This document shows, piece by piece, positions 1-4,774 of a stretch of DNA of 5,799 nucleotides. The stretch is taken from contig JAEWQC010000353.1 in the NCBI GenBank assembly GCA_023399355.1, forward strand, positions 1 to 5,799, written 5' to 3'. Positions within the stretch are counted from its first letter, which is position 1; each line of letters begins with the position of its first letter. The position numbers and the translations under genes were made by a program. The stretch comes from Bacillota bacterium (lineage in GTDB: Bacteria > Bacillota > Clostridia > Acetivibrionales > DTU013). The notes under the pieces were generated by a model that was not told the DNA's origin, did no database searches, and saw nothing but the letters and a program-made list of their open reading frames with translations.

Positions 1-72
1 CTTGCCGACCGCGTTATCCATATGGAAGACGGTAAAGTAGTCCGGGAAGGTCGTGGCAGAAATGAAAAATAA
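1..72 (+). CDS. ABC transporter ATP-binding protein, C-terminal end only
   Basis: Reading frame 1 is open from the first base to a TAA at 70-72 and gives 23 residues starting LADRVIHMEDGKVV. A segment of the form 'aDRvi.m.dGkvv' is the usual strand and turn just after the H-loop of ABC ATPases of the LolD/MacB/BceA type, so this is read as the last part of the nucleotide-binding subunit; the Walker and signature motifs lie outside the window. The frame ends 11 bases inside the start of the following FtsX-type permease. This fits a translationally coupled ATPase-permease pair in one operon. The call rests on a short stretch plus gene context, and the substrate is unknown. Confidence 0.75.
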   Translation, partial: LADRVIHMEDGKVVREGRGRNEK

Positions 73-2575
73 CAACAGTGCTATTATAAGGCGGATTACA
101 GACAGAAGTCTTAAATCCAATAAAAAGAGAAATTTTTTCATCATCACAGCCATTGCGCTTACGATGCTGCTCATTGCTTCTGTTTTCAGCATCGGCATGA
201 GCCTTATGGAATCAATAAAGATGCAGGAAATACGCCTTATGGGTACAGTGGCACATGCTGCGGTCAGCCGGCCGACGGCAGCACAAATTGAGCGGCTTAC
301 CCGGTTGGACTATGTTAAAACAGTTGGCACAGGCAACAATGTCGCTTCTGTAAAAAATACACCGCGGATGGGCGACGCTAATATTTCGCTGCATTACTTT
401 GATAAATCGGAGTGGGAAAAACTACGTGCGCCCGCCTACGCAGATATTTCCGGCAGTTATCCGCAAAAGGAAAACGAAATGATGGCGCCGGTTTGGGTAC
501 TTGAGAGATTGGGCATAGACAATCCAACGATCGGCATGGAAATACCTCTTGACTACTATACCGATAGAGAAAAAAACGCTACGCCTATTCATAAAGTTTT
601 TAAATTATCAGGCTGGTTTACAAGCTATATGTACATTCGTTCAGGTAATATCGACTCCATTCTGGTGTCGGCGGAATTAACGCGGAAGTATGGGAAAACA
701 GTTGAAGCCAATGGTGCGGCAACGGTAATGTTCGATAATTCCTCACGGGTTTTAGAGTATTGCGAACAACTCAAATCGGATTTGGAGGTAACTGAAGATC
801 AGCAGGTAAAGCCGGTTCCAATGTACGATATAGACACGGGGACCATGAGAACAAACTTGATTGCTTTATTTACCGTTATCGCTTTTTTCATTTTTACAGG
901 TTATCTATTGATATACAACGTCCTATATATTTCCGTATCACGGGATGTGCGGTTTTATGGTTTGCTGAAAACGCTCGGGACAACACCGAAACAAATCAGG
1001 CGTATTGTAATTGGACAAATATTACGGCTTTGCTTGGTCGGAATCCCCATTGGCGGGGTATTGGCTTTATTGCTTTCATTAGTTGTTGTTCCAACCTTCC
1101 TTTCAAAATTGGGGAGTATCACTACGGGTACCGTCGTATCCTTCTCTCCGCTGATCTATCTAGGCGCGGCACTTTTTGCCTTGCTTACAGCGCTTTTAGG
1201 GGCATTCAGGCCGGCAAAAAAAGCAGCGGGTATTTCACCTGTAGAAGCACAAAAGTATACAGGCCTAAAGGTGAATAAAAGCCGTGTGTATTCGCCTGCC
1301 CACGGAAAGCTTTATAAAATGGCTTTCCGCAATATCTTTCGGGATAGAAAACGCGCAGCTGTTGTATTTTTAAGCCTGTTCCTCGGCGTAACGACATTTA
1401 TAACCATTACAGCGCTTGTTACCAGTATGGACACGGACAATTATGTTGCATCCTATGAACAAAGCGATTTTACGCTGCAAAATAATACGATGATTGGATA
1501 TGAGGGAGAACCAAAACAGAAATTTAATAATGCGTTTATGAATACGATAAAATCCTTACCTGGATTCGAGAACATGCGTATAACAACAGAGGAATGGATG
1601 CATCTTGATTATTCGAAGGAGGCGTTTGGAGCATATCTGGCCGACTACATCAAAAAGAATGACGCAGCTGATTTAAAGGAACAGGATATTCGTGAAAATT
1701 TCTCCGGGATCATTGCCGGTATTGACCGGGAAGCCCTTGCAGAATTGAATAAAAAGGCTGATAAGCCTATTGATGTTGACGCTTTTGAACGCGGAGAGTT
1801 CGCACTTCTTTCTACCGGAAATCCAAGCCTGTTTCAAAACGTTGAGGAGTTGACAATTTCACCCGTGTATGACAGCGGATCAGGAATAAAGGAAAGGCCT
1901 GACAGCGTATCGGTAAAAGTACCGCTCGGTGGCTTTGTACCCCTGATGTTTGAGCGTATCGGCTATAGCATTGCACCGACGGTATTCGTATCAAATACCC
2001 TGATGAGCAAGTTATATGAAGAGCCGATTATAGCGAAGGTGAATATTGACGTTGCAAAGGGGTATGATAAGCAAGCTCTTGACGAGTTGAAAGAAGTCAT
2101 GAAAGGAGATTATGAAATATCTCGTACGTCAAAGCTGGAGGCACAGGAAGAATTACGTGGCGCCAAAATGATACTGTATATTCTGGGTGGCGGTGTTGCG
2201 CTCATCCTTGCTTTGATAGGCATTCTCAATTTCGTAAATGTGATGTCCGTGGGTATTATGGTTCGTAAACAGGAACTTGCGACGTTCGAATGTATTGGCA
2301 TGAGCTGGAAACAGGTCAGGAAAATGCTGGTGAACGAGGGACTCGGATATGCCGTGATAACGCTGCTTTTAGTTTTTACAGCAGGGAGTGCCATTACCTT
2401 TGGGATTTTTACGTTGTTTCATCAGCAAGCGACTTATGCAGTATTCACCTATCCTTTTCTCCCGGCTATAGTAGTTGGTCTGGCAATTTTGACAATCTGC
2501 GTCATTACACCTGAAATGGCGTACCGTTCTATTTATAAGGCAACTATTGTCGAACGGTTAAGGGAAGCGGAATAA
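62..2575 (+). CDS. ABC transporter permease with two FtsX-type halves
   Basis: Membrane subunit of an ABC transporter, 837 aa from the ATG at 62. A GTG at 53 would add three residues, but GGGAAGG at 44-50 is only 2 bases from it and 11 bases from the ATG, so the ATG is preferred. Two repeats of the FtsX/MacB plan are visible. In the first, TM1 (about 25-46) is followed by an extracytoplasmic domain (about 50-260) and three helices (about 266-290, 320-347, 362-384). In the second, TM5 (about 431-453) is followed by a second outer domain (about 455-700) and three helices (about 703-728, 759-785, 795-818). Each half has a cytoplasmic coupling segment, RDVRFYGLLKTLGTTPKQIR and VRKQELATFECIGMSWKQVR. 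Such permeases in Firmicutes act with a LolD/MacB-like ATPase, often in peptide-antibiotic export or sensing or in envelope maintenance. The exact role is not readable here. No sensor kinase or response regulator is in the window. The gene appears intact. Confidence 0.9.
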   Translation: MKNNNSAIIRRITDRSLKSNKKRNFFIITAIALTMLLIASVFSIGMSLMESIKMQEIRLMGTVAHAAVSRPTAAQIERLTRLDYVKTVGTGNNVASVKNTPRMGDANISLHYFDKSEWEKLRAPAYADISGSYPQKENEMMAPVWVLERLGIDNPTIGMEIPLDYYTDREKNATPIHKVFKLSGWFTSYMYIRSGNIDSILVSAELTRKYGKTVEANGAATVMFDNSSRVLEYCEQLKSDLEVTEDQQVKPVPMYDIDTGTMRTNLIALFTVIAFFIFTGYLLIYNVLYISVSRDVRFYGLLKTLGTTPKQIRRIVIGQILRLCLVGIPIGGVLALLLSLVVVPTFLSKLGSITTGTVVSFSPLIYLGAALFALLTALLGAFRPAKKAAGISPVEAQKYTGLKVNKSRVYSPAHGKLYKMAFRNIFRDRKRAAVVFLSLFLGVTTFITITALVTSMDTDNYVASYEQSDFTLQNNTMIGYEGEPKQKFNNAFMNTIKSLPGFENMRITTEEWMHLDYSKEAFGAYLADYIKKNDAADLKEQDIRENFSGIIAGIDREALAELNKKADKPIDVDAFERGEFALLSTGNPSLFQNVEELTISPVYDSGSGIKERPDSVSVKVPLGGFVPLMFERIGYSIAPTVFVSNTLMSKLYEEPIIAKVNIDVAKGYDKQALDELKEVMKGDYEISRTSKLEAQEELRGAKMILYILGGGVALILALIGILNFVNVMSVGIMVRKQELATFECIGMSWKQVRKMLVNEGLGYAVITLLLVFTAGSAITFGIFTLFHQQATYAVFTYPFLPAIVVGLAILTICVITPEMAYRSIYKATIVERLREAE

Positions 2576-2591
2576 ATTTAAAAATATACTG

Positions 2592-2625
2592 AAAAATGAT
2601 TGTGCACAAAGAATAATTCATTTTT
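2592..2625 (+). terminator. AT-rich hairpin after the permease gene, possible weak terminator
   Basis: AAAAATGA (2592-2599) is perfectly complementary to TCATTTTT (2618-2625), 16 bases after the permease stop codon. The A-run on the left and T-run on the right are typical of bidirectional intrinsic terminators, but the stem is almost all A-T and the T-run is consumed by the stem. The loop begins with the perfect 10-bp palindrome TTGTGCACAA (2600-2609), which could instead be a protein-binding site. The pairing is seen directly; the function is inferred. Confidence 0.3.
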
Positions 2626-2763
2626 AGCGAGGCACTAAATGTACTACAAGTGAAAAAACTGGTGATTCCAATTCTTTTTTATTATATGCAGTAAATGCAA
2701 TTTCATCTGTATTGAGTAATATCTGCAACTTATTCAGCCGATAAAACAGTGTGCAATGAACAG

Positions 2764-2797
2764 GGAAACGGTGTAACCTTCGGGCTGCACCGTTTCC
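2764..2797 (+). terminator. Strong hairpin with UUCG loop, probable terminator of the ABC operon
   Basis: GGAAACGGTG (2764-2773) pairs perfectly with CACCGTTTCC (2788-2797). Inside, U2774-G2787 and A2775-U2786 continue the stem, A2776/C2785 is a mismatch, and C2777-G2784 and C2778-G2783 close a UUCG tetraloop (2779-2782), an especially stable RNA loop. The hairpin lies about 190 bases after the permease stop and before the next promoter-like site, where a terminator is expected. The following sequence (TTAAATCTGTATTT) is only moderately U-rich, so termination may be partial. It could instead be a transcript-stabilising or processing structure. Confidence 0.55.
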
Positions 2798-2855
2798 TTA
2801 AATCTGTATTTCCTGATCAACTGCCGCATGATACAGTCCTGTTTTTTTTATTTAT

Positions 2856-2884
2856 TTGTTTTTGTGGAAATGGTTTTGTATAAT
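2856..2884 (+). promoter_or_regulatory. Sigma-A-like promoter in front of the uppS leader
   Basis: A perfect -10 hexamer TATAAT (2879-2884) has TTGTTT (2856-2861) 17 bases upstream as a weak -35 (TTG matched, second half poor). The sequence upstream is strongly T/A-rich, including eight Ts at 2842-2849, which suits a promoter flank. Transcription would start near 2890-2892 and leave a leader of about 230 bases before the uppS start codon. This is the best promoter match seen in the gap. It is a motif-based call with no experimental support. Confidence 0.5.
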
Positions 2885-2885
2885 A

Positions 2886-2900
2886 ATACTTGGCAAGTAT
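2886..2900. promoter_or_regulatory. Perfect palindrome over the expected transcription start, candidate operator
   Basis: ATACTTG and CAAGTAT are perfect inverted arms around one central G. The centre is 9 bases after the -10 hexamer, so the site covers the predicted transcription start. A one-base loop cannot form an RNA hairpin, which favours a DNA-binding dimer over an RNA structure. The position suits a repressor. No regulator family is assigned, because the motif is not one recognised with certainty. Confidence 0.35.
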
Positions 2901-2917
2901 ATATTGTCTTTACTTAT

Positions 2918-3000
2918 AACGAGGCTAAGATGTCCCCCACCTCTATAGGTAGCCGGTACAGTTTTGGTTTGCAGGCGGCGGGCATATCTTCCGCCTCGTT
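2918..3000 (+). promoter_or_regulatory. Long structured RNA leader element upstream of uppS
   Basis: AACGAGGC (2918-2925) pairs perfectly with GCCTCGTT (2993-3000). After a 1x2 internal loop the stem continues with AAGATGT (2927-2933) against ATATCTT (2984-2990, one G-U), then a C/C mismatch, then CCC (2935-2937) against GGG (2980-2982). This gives about 18 base pairs in total. Two small hairpins fit on top: ACCT/AGGT with loop CTAT (2939-2950) and GCCG/CGGC (2952-2955 with 2976-2979), giving a possible three-way junction. It starts about 27 bases after the predicted transcription start. It does not match the riboswitch consensus sequences I can recall. It may be a cis-regulatory leader, a small RNA, or the end of a decayed mobile element. 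Confidence 0.4.
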
Positions 3001-3013
3001 GAAACACAGCTGA
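2930..3013 (+). CDS. Possible 27-residue leader peptide
   Basis: An ATG at 2930 is preceded by GAGG (2921-2924) at 5 bases spacing and opens a 27-codon frame beginning MSPTSIGSRY and ending in TGA at 3011-3013. Both the ribosome binding site and the start codon lie in the 5' arm of the long hairpin, so translation would compete with folding. There is no run of a single regulatory amino acid as in classical attenuators (six serines are spread along the peptide). The frame is short enough to be chance. It is listed only because promoter, spacing and structure line up. Confidence 0.2.
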   Translation: MSPTSIGSRYSFGLQAAGISSASLKHS

Positions 3014-3035
3014 GGTAAGAAAATCTTTCTACTAA

Positions 3036-3061
3036 GCGTAATTTGCGTAGCAAATTATCGC
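3036..3061 (+). repeat. Inverted repeat / hairpin 58 bases before uppS
   Basis: TAATTTGC (3039-3046) and GCAAATTA (3050-3057) pair perfectly around the loop GTA. With one bulged T (3058) the stem extends by GCG (3036-3038) against CGC (3059-3061), for 11 base pairs in all. The sequence that follows, CTGAACG and then A5T4, is not a terminal U-run directly after the stem, so it is not called a terminator. It sits between the long leader structure and the uppS ribosome binding site and may stabilise or partition the leader. Confidence 0.4.
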
Positions 3062-3090
3062 CTGAACGAAAAATTTTCTTTGAACCGAAG

Positions 3091-3099
3091 TGTTATAAA
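3091..3099 (+). promoter_or_regulatory. Extended -10 element close to uppS
   Basis: TGTTATAAA has the TGn plus TATAAA form of an extended -10 promoter, which can work without a good -35; none is visible at the proper distance. Transcription would start near 3106 and give a very short leader that begins at the uppS ribosome binding site. This would be an alternative promoter that skips the structured leader. The match may be chance in AT-rich sequence. Confidence 0.3.
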
Positions 3100-3106
3100 G
3101 ACAATC

Positions 3107-3112
3107 TGGAGG
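3107..3112 (+). promoter_or_regulatory. Ribosome binding site that sets the uppS start
   Basis: TGGAGG lies 6 bases before the ATG at 3119. An in-frame TTG at 3080 would make a longer protein of 262 residues, but it lies upstream of this site. The ATG also gives the normal family N-terminus, with the catalytic Asp at residue 29. Bases 3107-3113 are complementary to 2939-2945 of the leader. Confidence 0.7.
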
Positions 3113-3118
3113 TATTTG

Positions 3119-3868
3119 ATGTGGAATTTCAGTCGCGGCAAGCATAAAAGCCCTGTGCCGGACAATAAGGAACTGATTCCTGCGCATATTGCGATCATTA
3201 TGGACGGAAACGGCAGATGGGCTTCAAAAAGAGGGCTTCCAAGAAATGCCGGGCACAGGGAAGGGGCTAACACCCTCAAAAGAGTCGTCAGGATATGCGA
3301 TGAACTTGGCGTGAAATATCTGACGGTCTATGCTTTTTCGACTGAAAACTGGAACAGGCCCAAAGAGGAAGTGGATGCCCTGATGAGCCTTCTTCTTGAG
3401 TTCCTGAAGAGCGCAGACAATGAGTTGGCCGGGAAGAATATCAGAATCAGGGTGATTGGTGAGTCGGAAGGACTAACGAATGAGATAAAAAAGGAAATTG
3501 TCAGGATCACTGCAAATACCGTAAATAATACGGGACTAACCCTGGTGATTGCACTGAACTACGGAAGCAGGGCGGAAATCACCAATGCGGCTGTTAAAAT
3601 TGCACGGGAGGTAAAGCATGGTACGCTCAATCCTGAAGAGATCAATGAGAAACTTTTTACCAGTTATCTATATACGTCGGATGTACCTGACCCGGACCTG
3701 GTGATTCGCCCCAGCGGAGAGCACAGGATCAGCAATTTCCTGCTCTGGCAGTCCTCCTATTCGGAATTCTGGTATTCAGATATCTTATGGCCGGACTTTT
3801 CAAAGAAATACCTGCTGGAAGCAATAACGGAATTTCAAAGAAGAAATAGGCGTTTTGGAGGTTTGTGA
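3119..3868 (+). CDS. uppS: Isoprenyl transferase, (di-trans,poly-cis)-undecaprenyl-diphosphate synthase
   Basis: Cytosolic cis-prenyltransferase of 249 aa, a normal length, that condenses farnesyl diphosphate with IPP units to make undecaprenyl diphosphate, the lipid carrier of peptidoglycan and other wall polymers. Visible landmarks are IMDGNGRW with the catalytic Asp29 and diphosphate-binding Gly/Asn/Arg (29-33), GHREG (45-49), YAFSTENWNRP (71-81), and the C-terminal block RPSGEHRISNF (197-207) with Arg197, Arg203 and Ser205, followed by Glu216. These correspond to Arg194, Arg200, Ser202 and Glu213 of the E. coli enzyme. Proline 198 stands where E. coli has Thr, a position outside the known catalytic set. 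The C-terminus RRFGGL is typical. Only 3 bases separate the gene from cdsA. The upstream neighbour is an ABC permease, where frr is usually found. Assignment to the family is certain; the exact product chain length is inferred. Confidence 0.97.
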   Translation: MWNFSRGKHKSPVPDNKELIPAHIAIIMDGNGRWASKRGLPRNAGHREGANTLKRVVRICDELGVKYLTVYAFSTENWNRPKEEVDALMSLLLEFLKSADNELAGKNIRIRVIGESEGLTNEIKKEIVRITANTVNNTGLTLVIALNYGSRAEITNAAVKIAREVKHGTLNPEEINEKLFTSYLYTSDVPDPDLVIRPSGEHRISNFLLWQSSYSEFWYSDILWPDFSKKYLLEAITEFQRRNRRFGGL

Positions 3869-3871
3869 GGA

Positions 3872-4702
3872 ATGAAAACAAGGATTATCAGTGCAATCGT
3901 GGCAATCGGATTGCTCGCTGTCGTTACATATCTGGGAAGTATGGCTATTGGCATTGCAGTCTTTGCATTGTCATTGATCGGAATGCATGAATTTTACAAG
4001 GCCTTGTCGAAGGGCGGTTTCAACCCGGTTTATCCTGCGGGGTATCTTGCCTGTCTGCCGCTGCTGTATCTGGCTTTTGCCGGTTCGATACCAAGCCTTT
4101 CAGGGCTGACAGGTGCAGGCAATGCTTTAACGGCTCTTGCCGCAGGTGCGTTCCTGCTGCTTGTCTTCCTTTTCTGCCTGCTAATATTTTCTGACGGGAA
4201 ATATAAGGCCGCCGACATTTCCGTCACTTTCCTTGGAATCATTTATGTTGCCTTCCTGTTCTCTTTTGTTATTTTGACAAGAAACATGGGAAACGGTTAT
4301 TTGTATATTTGGCTGATATTCATCGGGGCTTGGGCGACCGATACATTTGCCTATTTTACGGGTGTTTCAATCGGTAAGACAAAGATTCTTCCGAAAGTAA
4401 GCCCGAAGAAATCACTTGAGGGAAGTATCGGCGGTATCGTGGGCTGCATTCTGGCCATGATGCTGTTCGGGTTGTTTTTCAATCAAAGGCTGAACGTGCC
4501 GTTGTTTCATTTTGCAATTCTGGGCGCTATTTGCGGCATAGTTTCGCAGATTGGAGACTGGGCGGCATCGGCAGTGAAAAGATCCGTCGATATCAAGGAT
4601 TACGGAAATATTATGCCGGGGCACGGCGGTGTGCTTGACAGGCTGGACAGCATACTTTTTGTCGCGCCGGCCGTATACTTTTACATTAGTTTGATATTTT
4701 GA
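3872..4702 (+). CDS. cdsA: Phosphatidate cytidylyltransferase (CDP-diacylglycerol synthase)
   Basis: Integral membrane enzyme of 276 aa that converts phosphatidic acid and CTP to CDP-diacylglycerol and diphosphate, the branch point for phosphatidylglycerol, cardiolipin and phosphatidylethanolamine. The protein is hydrophobic almost throughout, starting with a membrane helix right after MKTRIIS. Two conserved blocks are seen: SPKKSLEGSIGG near residue 172, and the family signature at 233-259, S-x-x-K-R-x4-K-D followed by MPGHGGVLDRLD, with the metal-linked acidic residues Asp243, Asp256 and Asp259. The start is set by ATG 3872, with GGAGG at 3857-3861 (10 bases away) inside the end of uppS. 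The 3-base gap implies co-transcription and probable coupling with uppS. It is intact and of normal length. Confidence 0.97.
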   Translation: MKTRIISAIVAIGLLAVVTYLGSMAIGIAVFALSLIGMHEFYKALSKGGFNPVYPAGYLACLPLLYLAFAGSIPSLSGLTGAGNALTALAAGAFLLLVFLFCLLIFSDGKYKAADISVTFLGIIYVAFLFSFVILTRNMGNGYLYIWLIFIGAWATDTFAYFTGVSIGKTKILPKVSPKKSLEGSIGGIVGCILAMMLFGLFFNQRLNVPLFHFAILGAICGIVSQIGDWAASAVKRSVDIKDYGNIMPGHGGVLDRLDSILFVAPAVYFYISLIF

Positions 4703-4728
4703 TGGAAATAGTACGAATGATTTCCATC
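4701..4728 (+). repeat. Hairpin over the cdsA stop codon
   Basis: GATGGAAAT (4701-4709) pairs perfectly with ATTTCCATC (4720-4728), a 9-bp stem with a 10-base loop. Its first two bases are part of the cdsA TGA stop codon. No U-run follows, so it is unlikely to stop transcription. A role in mRNA stability or in setting the cdsA:dxr expression ratio is possible. It occupies much of the 72-bp cdsA-dxr spacer. Confidence 0.4.
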
Positions 4729-4774
4729 CATACCGAAGTATTTCTGCAAATTATATAACCAGGGGAGTCAAATC

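Larger units (their letters stand above)
2576..3118. other. 543-bp non-coding region between transporter operon and uppS
   Basis: No convincing protein gene is present on either strand. In order it holds an AT-rich hairpin (2592-2625), about 140 bp of AT-rich sequence in which nothing is recognised, a strong UUCG-loop hairpin (2764-2797), a T-rich stretch (2842-2863), a promoter-like pair (2856-2884), a perfect palindrome (2886-2900), a long hairpin (2918-3000), a second hairpin (3036-3061), and an extended -10 (3091-3099) just ahead of the uppS ribosome binding site. The arrangement reads as the end of one transcription unit and the start of another. Confidence 0.8.

Noticed and set aside
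53..61. GTG start at 53 for the permease
   Set aside because: The purine-rich GGGAAGG is only 2 bases away, too close for initiation, but well placed for the ATG at 62.
2820..2849. Intrinsic terminator ending in the eight Ts at 2842-2849
   Set aside because: Only a 4-bp stem (ACTG 2820-2823 with CAGT 2834-2837) can be drawn before the T-run, too weak to support a terminator. The T-run is better seen as the AT-rich flank of the promoter.
2941..2965. Cyclic-di-GMP-I riboswitch suggested by GGTAGCCGGTAC
   Set aside because: The defining GACGCAAAGCC segment and the GNRA loop/receptor pair are absent, so the resemblance is superficial.
2828..3013. 61-codon open frame starting at ATG 2828 on the plus strand
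   Set aside because: No ribosome binding site precedes the ATG, the first half translates a T-rich promoter region, and the frame runs through the TATAAT element and palindrome. Only its last 27 codons, from ATG 2930, are kept as a doubtful leader peptide.
3001..3023. Hammerhead ribozyme suggested by CTGA followed by GAAA
   Set aside because: The core needs CUGAUGA, a stem II and then GAAA. Here CTGAGGT is followed at once by AAGAAAA with no stem II and no suitable cleavage triplet.
3080..3118. Longer uppS start at TTG 3080
   Set aside because: No ribosome binding site precedes it, it overlaps the extended -10, and TGGAGG is ideally spaced for the ATG at 3119, which gives the normal family N-terminus.
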